From: CAWJFJ01 sp963800065
Lineage (GTDB): Bacteria; Actinomycetota; Acidimicrobiia; Acidimicrobiales; UBA8190
Assembly: GCA_963800065.1 (NCBI GenBank)
Contig: CAWCZO010000010.1
Coordinates: 248,001-312,000, forward strand
Direction of reading: 5' to 3'
Length of the DNA: 64,000 nucleotides
In this document: piece by piece, positions 31,840 through 40,414 of the stretch
Layout of the letters: every line of letters starts with the position of its first letter
Position numbering within the stretch: the first letter of the stretch is position 1
The notes under the pieces: model-generated
Told to the model about the DNA's origin: nothing
What the model saw: the letters and a program-made list of their open reading frames with translations, nothing else
Databases searched by the model: none
Made by a program: the position numbers and the translations under genes

Positions 31840-33768
31840 ATGGGGATGGGGATGGGGATGGGCCGGGGCCACGGTGGGGCCGGCTTCGGGCTCATGCGGT
31901 CGTTCCGGCGGGACCAGTCGGTCATCCACCAGCAGTTGCCGCCGGGCATCGTCAAGCGGATCGCCCGCTTCGCCGCGCCCTACAGGCGGATGCTCGTCGT
32001 CTTCCTGATCCTCATAGTCGTCGACGCCGTCATCGGGGCGGCCAACCCCCTCATCTACCGCGCCATCATCGACATCGGGATCTTCCACCACCGGATCCGG
32101 CTGATCGAGGGCCTCGCTGTTCTGGTGGGCATTCTGGCGCTGGCCGACGCCGGTCTCACCCTGGGCCAGCGTTGGGTGTCGGCCCGTATCGGCGAAGGCC
32201 TCATCTTCGACATGCGGGCCAAGGTTTTCGCCCACATCCAGCGGATGCCGCTGGCCTTCTTCACCCGGACGCAGACGGGCGCCCTCGTGTCCCGGTTGAA
32301 CAACGACGTCCTCGGGGCCCAGCAGGCCTTCACCGACACCTTCAACTCGGTGGTGAGCAACGTGATCGGGGTGACCATCACCCTCGGTTTCATGTTCTAC
32401 CTCTCGTGGCCGATCACGCTGGCCGCCCTCGTCCTGCTGCCCATCTTCATCGTCCCCGCCCGGTTCGTGGGACGACGCCTGGCCGACATCACGCGCGAGA
32501 GCTACATCCTGAACGCCCAGATGGTCAACACCATGACCGAGCGCTTCAACGTCTCAGGGGCGTTACTGGTCAAACTCTTCGGACACGGCGACGACGAGGT
32601 GGCGGGGTTCGAGAAGAAGGCGGGACGGGTGCGCGACATCGGTGTCACCCAGGCCATGTACTCGGCCGTCTTCATGGCCGCGCTGCTTCTCACCGCCTCT
32701 CTGGCCACGGCCCTCGTCTACGGTTGGGGCGGCGTGCTGTCGGTGCACCACGTCCTCGAAGTAGGCTCACTGGTGGCTCTCACCGCCTATCTGAACCGGC
32801 TCTACGGCCCCCTGACGGCGTTGTCGAACGTGCAGGTGGACATCATGACGGCGCTGGTGTCGTTCGACCGTGTCTTCGAAGTACTCGACCTGACCCCCAT
32901 GATCGACGAGAAGCCGGACGCCCGGACCATCCCCCGCGGTCCGGCCACCATCGAGTTCGACCACGTCGACTTCAGCTACCCCAAGGCCGAGGAGGTGTCA
33001 CTCGCCTCGCTCGAGTCGGTGGCGGTGCTCGACCAGAGCCCGTCCAGCCAGGTCCTGTTCGACGTGTCGTTCACGGCCCGGCCCGGTCAGCTGGTCGCCC
33101 TGGTGGGCCCGTCAGGCGCCGGCAAGACGACGATCAGCCACCTGGTCCCCCGGCTCTACGACGTGCGCTCGGGGTCGGTGCGGCTGAACGGGATCGACGT
33201 GCGCGATGCCACGTTGCGGTCGATCCACGACGTCGTCGGCGTCGTCACCCAGGACGCCCACCTCTTCCACGAGACGATCCGGTCGAACCTCGTCTACGCC
33301 AAGCCCGGAGCCACCGACGACGAGCTCCTCGAGGTCCTGCGCGCCGCCCAGATCCTCCCGCTGGTCGAATCGTTGCCCGACGGCCTCGACACCCTGGTCG
33401 GCGACCGCGGCTACCGCCTGTCGGGGGGGGAGAAGCAACGGATCGCCATCGCCCGGCTCCTTCTCAAGGCCCCCGACATCGTCGTCCTCGACGAGGCCAC
33501 CGCCCATCTCGACTCGGAATCGGAGCAGGCCGTCCAGGAGGCGCTCAAGATCGCCCTGGCCGGGCGGACGTCCCTGGTCATCGCCCACCGGCTGTCCACC
33601 GTCCGTGAGGCCGACATGATCCTCGTGGTCGACGAGGGACGCATCGTGGAACAGGGTGGGCACGCCGAGCTGTTGGCCGCCGACGGTGTCTACGCCGAGC
33701 TCTACCGGACCCAGTTCGAGCACCAGGGCGACGGGGAGACCCCGCCGGCGCCGACGGCCGAGACCTGA
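31840..33768 (+). CDS. ABC exporter, fused permease-ATPase (MsbA/LmrA type)
   Basis: 642 residues. The N-terminus MGMGMGMGRGHGG is encoded by GATGGG repeats that offer four ATG codons in frame; the first is at 31840. Six transmembrane segments span about residues 45-320. The nucleotide-binding domain has Walker A GPSGAGKTT near residue 424, Q-loop VTQDAHLF, signature LSGGEKQR, Walker B IVVLDEATAHLD and H-loop IAHRLS. Half-transporter that dimerises to export lipids or drugs. Regulated with the upstream MarR gene. Confidence 0.9.
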   Translation: MGMGMGMGRGHGGAGFGLMRSFRRDQSVIHQQLPPGIVKRIARFAAPYRRMLVVFLILIVVDAVIGAANPLIYRAIIDIGIFHHRIRLIEGLAVLVGILALADAGLTLGQRWVSARIGEGLIFDMRAKVFAHIQRMPLAFFTRTQTGALVSRLNNDVLGAQQAFTDTFNSVVSNVIGVTITLGFMFYLSWPITLAALVLLPIFIVPARFVGRRLADITRESYILNAQMVNTMTERFNVSGALLVKLFGHGDDEVAGFEKKAGRVRDIGVTQAMYSAVFMAALLLTASLATALVYGWGGVLSVHHVLEVGSLVALTAYLNRLYGPLTALSNVQVDIMTALVSFDRVFEVLDLTPMIDEKPDARTIPRGPATIEFDHVDFSYPKAEEVSLASLESVAVLDQSPSSQVLFDVSFTARPGQLVALVGPSGAGKTTISHLVPRLYDVRSGSVRLNGIDVRDATLRSIHDVVGVVTQDAHLFHETIRSNLVYAKPGATDDELLEVLRAAQILPLVESLPDGLDTLVGDRGYRLSGGEKQRIAIARLLLKAPDIVVLDEATAHLDSESEQAVQEALKIALAGRTSLVIAHRLSTVREADMILVVDEGRIVEQGGHAELLAADGVYAELYRTQFEHQGDGETPPAPTAET

Positions 33769-33868
33769 GTCAGCGGCACCGCGGTGACCGGGACAGGTGG
33801 TCCCGCCGTCGCCCACTGGACGCGCCCGGCTCCGGTGGGGTGCAATTCGGCCGACACCAGTCGCCGCC

Positions 33869-34561
33869 ATGACCACGCCCACCACCACCGACCACACGAC
33901 GCCCGGGCCGGCGCCGGATCCGGTGGCGGCGCGGCCGTTGTTGCGGGGCTGGATCCATCTGGTGGCGGTCGTCGTGACCCTGGTCGCCGCCCCCTTCGTG
34001 GTGGCCCGGGCCCCGACGGCCGGTGCCGCCGCCGCCCTGGCCATCTACATGACGTCGATCGTGGCCCTCTTCGGTGTGAGCGCCGCCTTCCACCGGGTGA
34101 AGTGGTCCCCGGCCGCCCGCCGGCGGATGCGCCGGGCCGATCACGCCACCATCTTCATCGCCATCGCCGGGACCAACACCGCCGTGGCCGGTCTGGCGTT
34201 GCGGGGTTGGGCCCAGATCCTCATCCTGAGCCTCGTCTGGGGGGGCGCCGCCGTCGGTATCACGGTGCGGCAGGCGTGGCTCGACGCGCCCAAGTGGGCC
34301 GTGGCCGTGCCCTACGTGGTGGTGGGCTGGTGCGCCGTCGTGGTCGCACCCCAGCTGTTGCACGCGCTGGGTGGGGCCGGCTTCGGGTTGCTGGCCGGCG
34401 GCGGCGCCTTCTACACGATGGGGGCCATCGTCTACGCGCTGCGCAGGCCCGACCCCGTGCCCGGCGTCTTCGGCTACCACGAGGTCTTCCACGCCTGCAC
34501 GGTGGTGGGCGCCACCCTGCACTTCGTCGTGATCGTCGCCTACGCACTCCCGCGCGCCTGA
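33869..34561 (+). CDS. Hemolysin III (PAQR-like) membrane protein
   Basis: 230 residues from ATG 33869. Seven hydrophobic segments and the family's metal-site motifs: SAAFHRV after helix 2, RADHATIFIAIAGT, and GYHEVFHACTVVGATLHF in the last helix. Typical length for the HlyIII/YqfA family (210-230). Despite the name, haemolytic activity is not established for most members, which may act as ceramidase-like hydrolases. An N-terminal 30-residue Thr/Pro-rich extension is unusual. Begins 100 bp after the ABC exporter. Confidence 0.85.
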   Translation: MTTPTTTDHTTPGPAPDPVAARPLLRGWIHLVAVVVTLVAAPFVVARAPTAGAAAALAIYMTSIVALFGVSAAFHRVKWSPAARRRMRRADHATIFIAIAGTNTAVAGLALRGWAQILILSLVWGGAAVGITVRQAWLDAPKWAVAVPYVVVGWCAVVVAPQLLHALGGAGFGLLAGGGAFYTMGAIVYALRRPDPVPGVFGYHEVFHACTVVGATLHFVVIVAYALPRA

Positions 34562-34612
34562 CAGCTCGACGCGGCCGGTGTGCCAGACCGGCGGGTGTGG
34601 TACTCCTGGGCC

Positions 34613-35512
34613 ATGACCTACTCCATCGTGGCCCGGGATCCGACCACCGGTGAGCTCGGCGTCGCCGTCCAGACGTGCTGGTTCGCCGTGGGTGCCCTCG
34701 TCCCGTGGGCGCGGGCCGGGGTGGGGGCGGTGGCCACCCAGGCCATGGTCGAGGTGTCCTACGGGCCGAGATGCCTGGAGAGGCTCGACGCCGGGGCCGA
34801 CGCCCGTGGGGCGCTCGACGAGGCACGGGCCGCCGACGAGGGATCGGCCGTGCGACAGGTCGCCGTCGTCGACGGTGCCGGAGGGGCGAGCTCCTTCACC
34901 GGCGACCTGTGCATCGACCATGCCGGACACCATGTCGGGGCGCAGTACTGCGTCCAGGCCAACATGATGGCCAGTGCCGAGGTGTGGCCGGCCATGGCCA
35001 CGGCCTACGAGAACGCCACGGGGTCGTTCCCCGAGCGACTCCTGGGGGCGTTGCGGGCCGCCGAAGGCGCGGGCGGCGACGCCCGGGGCCGGATGTCGGC
35101 GGCCGTGCTCGTCGTCGACGGGGAACGTCACGACCTCCCGTGGGAGGGCGTCGTCGTCGACGTCCGGGTCGACCACGACGATCAGCCGTTGGACGAGATC
35201 GAGCGCCTCCTGCAGGCGGCCGACGCCTTCGACCACTGCAACCGGGGGGAGGAGGCGCTCTTCGGAGGCGACCTGGAGCGGGCCCGACGCGAGGTCGAGC
35301 TCGCCCTGGGGCGCCTGCCGGGCGACGAGAACGCCCGCTTCCTGCGCGCCGGCGCCCTGATCGTCTCCGGTCGGACCGACGCCGGTGTGGACGAGCTCCG
35401 TTCCCTGATCGCCGATCGTCCGACGTGGGAGGTCGTGGTCCGCTCCGTCGCCGCCAAGGGGTTGTTCCCGTTCCCCGCCGGGTTCGACCTCGACGACATC
35501 GCCGCCCACTGA
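34613..35512 (+). CDS. DUF1028 (Ntn-hydrolase-like) protein
   Basis: 299 residues from ATG 34613. The first 205 residues match DUF1028: TYSIVARDPTTGELGVAVQT, VGAVATQAMVEVSYG, FTGDLCIDHAGHHVG, YCVQANMMAS, and GGDARGRMSAAVLVV. DUF1028 is thought to have an Ntn-hydrolase-like fold and is often described as a putative peptidase or amidase; activity is unproven. The C-terminal 95 residues form an alpha-helical, TPR-like extension (ALFGGDLERARREVELALGRLPGDENARF). No signal peptide. Confidence 0.82.
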   Translation: MTYSIVARDPTTGELGVAVQTCWFAVGALVPWARAGVGAVATQAMVEVSYGPRCLERLDAGADARGALDEARAADEGSAVRQVAVVDGAGGASSFTGDLCIDHAGHHVGAQYCVQANMMASAEVWPAMATAYENATGSFPERLLGALRAAEGAGGDARGRMSAAVLVVDGERHDLPWEGVVVDVRVDHDDQPLDEIERLLQAADAFDHCNRGEEALFGGDLERARREVELALGRLPGDENARFLRAGALIVSGRTDAGVDELRSLIADRPTWEVVVRSVAAKGLFPFPAGFDLDDIAAH

Positions 35513-35572
35513 GGTCCGCTCAGGTTGACGGACGCGCCCTGACCGGATCCGGCTGACGGCGCCCCTCAGTCC

Positions 35573-36340
35573 TCAGTGGGGGTCCGTGATGTCGAAGGCC
35601 CACCACTGGATGGTCCGCTCGAGCTCGACAGGTCGGTCGAGCGGCCAGCCGTTGTCGGCCGCCCACCGCCGCACGGCGTCGCAGGCGGTGGCCATCTGGT
35701 CGGGGCTCGCCGACCACGTCCACGAATGGAGCTGCCGCTGCCACTCGGCCAGGTCCTGACCGAGGGTCCGCTCCACCGTCATCGTCAAGGGCGGCAGGGG
35801 ACGGGCCACGGCACGCCCCGACAGGTGCTCGGCCACGGGCTCCGGGAACGACACCCCCGGGCGCACCCGGACCACACCGTGGGCTCGCATCACGGCGTTC
35901 GTCGGTTCCCCCCACGGTGCCGAAGGCCCTCCCCCGAAATCGACGAGGAGAACGGCGCCGGGGCGCAGAACGCGGACGGCCTCGTCGACCGTGGCCCGCC
36001 AGTCGACGACCAGATGAAGGACATGGCTGGCGAAGACGGCGCCGAACCGCTGGTCGGCGAAGGGGAGTGCCGTGATGTCGGCCACGCAGAGGGGAAACGG
36101 TCTCCGCCCTCCGGCGTTGTCGACCAGCCGCCGCAACATCTTGGGGGCGATGTCGAGACCGACGAGGTCGACGCCCTCGGCCACCAGGGGGAGAGCGATC
36201 CGGCCGGTGCCGACACCGATCTCCAGACAGCGGCCACGGGGAGTGAGCTCCGTGGCCAGGATGGACGTGAGCCGGTCGTGGACGTCGGGAGGAAGGGAAC
36301 GGGTGGCGTCGTAGAAGTCCGCTGCCCGGTCGAACGACAT
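35573..36340 (-). CDS. Class I SAM-dependent methyltransferase
   Basis: 255 residues from ATG 36340. Motif I LEIGVGTGRIALPL near residue 40, GLDIAPKMLRRL, CVADITALPFAD (motif post-I/II) and LRPGAVLLVDF. Similar to UbiE/methyltransferase 11-type enzymes. Substrate unknown. Convergent with the DUF1028 gene. The 60-bp spacer has no clear hairpin. Confidence 0.82.
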   Translation of the reverse strand: MSFDRAADFYDATRSLPPDVHDRLTSILATELTPRGRCLEIGVGTGRIALPLVAEGVDLVGLDIAPKMLRRLVDNAGGRRPFPLCVADITALPFADQRFGAVFASHVLHLVVDWRATVDEAVRVLRPGAVLLVDFGGGPSAPWGEPTNAVMRAHGVVRVRPGVSFPEPVAEHLSGRAVARPLPPLTMTVERTLGQDLAEWQRQLHSWTWSASPDQMATACDAVRRWAADNGWPLDRPVELERTIQWWAFDITDPH

Positions 36341-36423
36341 GGTGGCCACCGTCCACGAGGATAGACAGCGCCACGGTGGGTGAACCGTCTCAACCTGCCG
36401 GGACGGTGCGCCGAAGAGCAACC

Positions 36424-36528
36424 ATGCACGGTGCCTGGGTGTTCGACCTCCTCCTTCTGTTCTTCACCGGAACCGCCACCGTCCTGGCGTTCCGGCAGAT
36501 CGTCACGGAACAGAAGGAGAACGACTGA
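36424..36528 (+). CDS. Possible 34-residue single-pass membrane microprotein
   Basis: ATG 36424 opens a 34-codon frame: short N-terminus, hydrophobic stretch FDLLLLFFTGTATVLAF, then a charged tail ending EQKEND. Third codon positions are about 85-90% G/C while the overall composition is ordinary, the pattern of a real gene here. GAAGAG lies 5 nt upstream as a weak ribosome-binding site. It overlaps the 3' end of the antisense MMPL gene by 26 bp. It could be a chance frame. Size and shape recall small transporter-associated peptides, with no recognised family. Confidence 0.4.
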   Translation: MHGAWVFDLLLLFFTGTATVLAFRQIVTEQKEND

Positions 36529-38815
36529 CGGGGCTGTCCCCGTCGCCGTGACGGCCCATGGCCGACGGCCACCAGTTCCACCGACCCAGCAGCGAGACCG
36601 TGGAGGGGACGAGGACGGTCCGGACCACGAAGGTGTCGAGCAGGATCCCCACGGCCAGGCCGAAACCGATCTGGCGGACCTGGCTGTTACCCGACCCGCT
36701 CCCCCCGACGACGGCCAGGACGGTGAACGTCCCGGCCAGGACCAGACCGGCCGACGTCACCGTGGGCCCGGTGGCACCCACGGCCCGGATCACCGCCTGG
36801 CGCAACGGTCTCTTCCCGGCCTCCTCGCGGATACGGGTCATGACGAGGATGTTGTAGTCCTCGCCCAGGGCGAGAAGGAAGATGAACATCAAGAAGGGTA
36901 AGAGGAAGACGATGCCGCCCGACCCCCCCAGCTTGATGAAGACGATCACCGACACCCCGAGCGACGCCAGGTAGGAGAGGACCACGCTCAGGATGAGGTA
37001 GAGGGGGGCGACGAGGCTGCGCAGCACCAGGGCCAGGACGATGCCGATGGCCAGCACGGCGACGGGGACGATCTTGCGGAGGTCGCCGTCGGAGATGTGG
37101 CTCACGTCGTAGAGGGCGGGCGCCTCTCCCGCCACCCCGTAGGCGCTCGCTCCGACCAGACGGGCTACCCGGGCCACGTCGTTACGGAGGCCCGGCACGG
37201 CGTTCAGAGCGGCGGTGGAGCCGGGGTCCCCGGCCCGCAGACCGGCCTCCCACTGGACGGTGAGACCGTCGGGGCTGATGTAGCGGGCGGTCGCCAGGTA
37301 GGCGCTGTAGAGGGCGGGGGCGACGGTCGTCCCGGCCGGGGTGAGGCGGTTGGTGTCCACCAGGGTCCGGGCCGCCGGGAGCTCGCCGTGCAGGGCCAGC
37401 AGCTGCGCCGGGCTGATGACGGCGCCGTTGGGGTCGAGGGGACCGGCCAGCTGGGTGAAGGCCCCCGTGTCGCGGAGGTAGGAGGTGGCCGCCTCGAGCT
37501 CGGCCGGGCCCAGCCAGACCGACGTCGGGAACCGCATGACGATGTTGGTCGGGTTGGAGCTGGCCTGGGGGAAGTAGCGGGTGAGGGCGGCGTTGCCCAG
37601 GGCGGCGTCGCTGCCGGCGGGGGCGGTCACCTGCCCGCCGAACCCTCCGGGCTTGAAGCCGGCGGCGAACACGGCCAGGACCCCGAAGACGGCGACGCCG
37701 ATGCACAGGGTGACCACCGGCCGCCGGACCAAGCGGCCGGCGATCCGGCCCCAGACACCGTCGGAATGGGCCCGTGGCATGGTCTTCGACGGCCAGAACA
37801 GGGCGCGCCCGAGAACGGTGAGCAGCGCCGGCAGGAAGGTGAGGCCGGCACCGAGCATCACCACGATGCCGATGGCCAGGGGGACGCCGAGGTCGTGGTA
37901 GATGCCGAAGGTGGCCAGGGTGAGGCTCAGGAGGGCCACCACCACGGTGCCGGCCGAGGCGGTGATGGATTCGCCGACACGGCTGACGGCCGTGGCCACG
38001 GCCTCCTTGGGGGGGCGCCCGCCGAGCAGCTCCTCGCGCACCCGGAACACCAGGAAGAGCCCGTAGTCGGTCCCCGCTCCCAGGATGAGGACGATGAGGA
38101 GGATCTGGGTGAAGAACGAGATCTTGAGACCGTGGGACCCCAGTGCTCCGATGAACGACCCGGACAGGCCGAGCACGAGAACGGCCGGGAGCAGGGTGGC
38201 GAACGGCGCCAACAGGGAACGGAAGATGATGAGGAGGAGAACGATGATGAAGAGGATCGAGAAGACCTGGATCAGGTTGCCCTGCTTGTTCGACTTGGCG
38301 TTGGTGGCGACGTTGGTGGCGATCTCACCGGCCAGGTGCACGTGGAGATCGGCGGGGAGATCGGCCCTGTCGATGGCCGATTGCATGTCGTCGACGAGGA
38401 GCTTGGGGCCGGTGGGCCCGAACGGCTGGGTGGAGGACGTGGCCAGCAGCTCCGAGGCATCCCGCTGCGCCGACTCGGCCAGGAAGCGGACGCTCGAGAC
38501 GGTCGGGACCTTCTCCAGGTCGGTGGCCAATTGGTGCAGCTCCGCCTGATCGGCGGCGGTCAGGGTGGGGCGCGTCGTCACCGCCACCACGGGGATCTGG
38601 GACTGGCTGCTGGACCCGATGAGGGGCTGCGCCAGCACGGCGGCCTGGTTGCTCGGCGCGCTGGCGGGCAGGAACTGACTGTTGTCGTTGTTCACCTGGC
38701 TGCCCAGGGAGGGCAGGGTGCGGACGGCGAAGACCGTTCCGAGCACCCAGATCACGATGATCAGCCAGCGGAACCGGACGACACCCCTGCCCAGTGCTCC
38801 AAATGCGCGGTTCAT
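36503..38815 (-). CDS. MMPL/RND-family transporter
   Basis: 770 residues from ATG 38815. Two repeats of a transmembrane helix, large extracytoplasmic loop and five helices, about 12 helices in all. Hallmarks: N-terminal GVVRFRWLIIVIWVLG, GAGTDYGLFLVFRVREELLGG after helix 4 with the GTDY proton-relay residues, and the second-half equivalent LGEDYNILVMTRIREEAGKRPLRQAV. Actinomycete MMPL proteins export lipids or siderophores by proton motive force. It lies alone between the methyltransferase and GNAT genes, and no lipid-synthesis partner is evident. Confidence 0.9.
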   Translation of the reverse strand: MNRAFGALGRGVVRFRWLIIVIWVLGTVFAVRTLPSLGSQVNNDNSQFLPASAPSNQAAVLAQPLIGSSSQSQIPVVAVTTRPTLTAADQAELHQLATDLEKVPTVSSVRFLAESAQRDASELLATSSTQPFGPTGPKLLVDDMQSAIDRADLPADLHVHLAGEIATNVATNAKSNKQGNLIQVFSILFIIVLLLIIFRSLLAPFATLLPAVLVLGLSGSFIGALGSHGLKISFFTQILLIVLILGAGTDYGLFLVFRVREELLGGRPPKEAVATAVSRVGESITASAGTVVVALLSLTLATFGIYHDLGVPLAIGIVVMLGAGLTFLPALLTVLGRALFWPSKTMPRAHSDGVWGRIAGRLVRRPVVTLCIGVAVFGVLAVFAAGFKPGGFGGQVTAPAGSDAALGNAALTRYFPQASSNPTNIVMRFPTSVWLGPAELEAATSYLRDTGAFTQLAGPLDPNGAVISPAQLLALHGELPAARTLVDTNRLTPAGTTVAPALYSAYLATARYISPDGLTVQWEAGLRAGDPGSTAALNAVPGLRNDVARVARLVGASAYGVAGEAPALYDVSHISDGDLRKIVPVAVLAIGIVLALVLRSLVAPLYLILSVVLSYLASLGVSVIVFIKLGGSGGIVFLLPFLMFIFLLALGEDYNILVMTRIREEAGKRPLRQAVIRAVGATGPTVTSAGLVLAGTFTVLAVVGGSGSGNSQVRQIGFGLAVGILLDTFVVRTVLVPSTVSLLGRWNWWPSAMGRHGDGDSPVSRSPSVP

Positions 38816-38951
38816 CGGCGGGCCCGGGGGCGGAAGCTTCGCAAGCCCCGAGACGTTACCAAGAGGCCCCGGCACCCAGGTCGCACGGCGGGCCATACGG
38901 GCCCGACACGGCCCGGCGTCGGGAACGCCGCCGGGTGGGCACAATGGGCGG

Positions 38952-39422
38952 GTGGCGGCCGACGACGAACCACGCTCCCACCATGGCGGGCCGGGATCCG
39001 TCACCGTTCGGACGGGGACGGTCGCCGACGTCGAGGACGTCCTGAGGGTCTGGGCCGCCGCCGGCGCCCACCCGACCACGACGGACGACGTGGCCGCCGT
39101 CACGGGGTTGGTGCGACGCGACGGCGACGCTCTGCTCCTGGCCGAGGTCGGCGGCCGGCTGGTGGGTACCCTCATCGCCACCTGGGACGGCTGGCGGGGC
39201 AACATGTACCGCCTGGCCGTCCTCCCCGAGGTCCGCCGCCGCGGGATCGCCGCCGCCCTGGTCCACGAGGGGGAGCGCCGTCTGCGGGCGCACGGCTGCC
39301 GGCGGGTGACGGCCCTCGTGGTCGACACAGACGTCCACGCCGCCGACTTCTGGACGCAGGTGGACTACGTCCCCTACCCGATGAAGCGCTACGTCCACAC
39401 GCTGGGGACCGCCCCGTGGTGA
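38952..39422 (+). CDS. GNAT-family N-acetyltransferase
   Basis: About 156 residues from GTG 38952. GNAT fold: TVRTGTVADVEDVLRVW start strand, LLLAEVGGRLVGTLIATWDGWRGNMYRLAVLPEVRRRGIAAALV with the acetyl-CoA binding R-R-x-G-I-A motif, then VTALVVDTDVHAADFW and a C-terminal YVPYPMKRYVHTL. Acetylates an unknown amine. The stop overlaps the next gene's GTG by 4 nt. Confidence 0.82.
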   Translation: MAADDEPRSHHGGPGSVTVRTGTVADVEDVLRVWAAAGAHPTTTDDVAAVTGLVRRDGDALLLAEVGGRLVGTLIATWDGWRGNMYRLAVLPEVRRRGIAAALVHEGERRLRAHGCRRVTALVVDTDVHAADFWTQVDYVPYPMKRYVHTLGTAPW

Positions 39423-39910
39423 CGTGGGGCGAGTTCGAGGTCGGGGCCGGACCGCTCGCCGCCCTGGCCCGCCGACGCTTCGAGGAGGCCGGCCTCGTCC
39501 TCGTCGGCACCGTGCGACGCGACGGCGGGCCGCGGATCAGCCCCGTCGAGCCGCTCCTCCACGACGGGCGACTCTCCCTGGGGATGATGTGGCGATCGAT
39601 GAAGGCCCTCGACCTCCGGCGCGATCCACGCTGTGTCGTGCACAGCGTGGTCACCGGCACCCAGGGCACCGAGGGCGACGTGAAGGTCTACGGGCGGGCC
39701 GTGGAGACGAGCGATCCCGACGAACGCGACCGCTACGGGGCCGCCCTCTTCGCCCGCATCGGGTGGCGGCCCACGGGGGACTTCCATCTGTTCGTCGTGG
39801 ACGTCGAGGAGGTCGGGTACTTCCGTGTGGAGGGGAGCGGCCACCGGGTCTGGCACTGGCGGCCCGGCCAGGTCCTGGGCGAACTCGAGACCCGGCCTGG
39901 CGTTTCCTGA
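39419..39910 (+). CDS. PPOX/FDOR-family (pyridoxamine phosphate oxidase-like) protein
   Basis: 163 residues from GTG 39419. Split beta-barrel pattern: LVLVGTVRRDGGPRISPVEPLL, MMWRSMKALDLRRDPRCVVHSVV and GDFHLFVVDVEEVGYFRVE. Related actinomycete proteins bind FMN, F420 or heme; the cofactor cannot be settled from the motif. Translationally coupled with the GNAT gene upstream. Confidence 0.75.
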   Translation: MTWGEFEVGAGPLAALARRRFEEAGLVLVGTVRRDGGPRISPVEPLLHDGRLSLGMMWRSMKALDLRRDPRCVVHSVVTGTQGTEGDVKVYGRAVETSDPDERDRYGAALFARIGWRPTGDFHLFVVDVEEVGYFRVEGSGHRVWHWRPGQVLGELETRPGVS

Positions 39911-39978
39911 CGCCCGTGTCGGCGAACGCAGGCCCCGCGCTGATCGTCGCGGCCGACCGGTGAGGGGAGGTGACGTTG

Positions 39979-40407
39979 GTGGACGCCGACGTGCGGTGGT
40001 TGGTCGACCGGGCCCAGATCCGCGAGCTCACGGCCCGCTACAACCGGTGCTTCGACGACGGCGACCCCGACGGGTTCGCCGCCACCTTCACCGAGGACGG
40101 CGTCATGGAGGTGGACGGAACCTTCCGCGTCGACGGCCGCGCCGCGCTGGCCGAGATGGTCCGCCACACCCCCTACGGTGTGGTCCACGTAACCGTGGAC
40201 GCCACCGTCGAGGTCGACGGCGACCGCGCCGTCCAGGACGTGAAGCTGCTCGTGCTGTCGCGGCCGGCTCCCGACGCCTCCCCCGACGCCCGGCGCTCGA
40301 AACTGACGAACAGCGGTCGCTACCACGACGAGCTGGCGCGGACAGCGGACGGCTGGCGCTTCACCCACCGCACCGCCTTCCTCGACGGCGGCCTGGGCGG
40401 ATCGTGA
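39979..40407 (+). CDS. SnoaL-like / NTF2-fold protein
   Basis: 142 residues. GTG 39979 was chosen because GAGGGGAGG lies 8 nt upstream, whereas the earlier in-frame GTG at 39970 is part of that ribosome-binding site. Alpha-beta barrel with IRELTARYNRCFDDGDPDGFAATFTEDGVMEVDG, GVVHVTVDATVEVDGDRA, and SGRYHDELARTADGWRFTHRTAF. Members include ketosteroid isomerase-like and dehydratase enzymes and small accessory proteins. Seven bases upstream of an acyl-CoA synthetase gene, so likely in the same operon. Confidence 0.8.
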   Translation: MDADVRWLVDRAQIRELTARYNRCFDDGDPDGFAATFTEDGVMEVDGTFRVDGRAALAEMVRHTPYGVVHVTVDATVEVDGDRAVQDVKLLVLSRPAPDASPDARRSKLTNSGRYHDELARTADGWRFTHRTAFLDGGLGGS

Positions 40408-40414
40408 GGACCCT

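Noticed and set aside
37097..39418. Long plus-strand frame antisense to the MMPL gene
   Set aside because: Gly/Glu/Arg-rich shadow; only its end, from GTG 39419, encodes a real PPOX-family protein.
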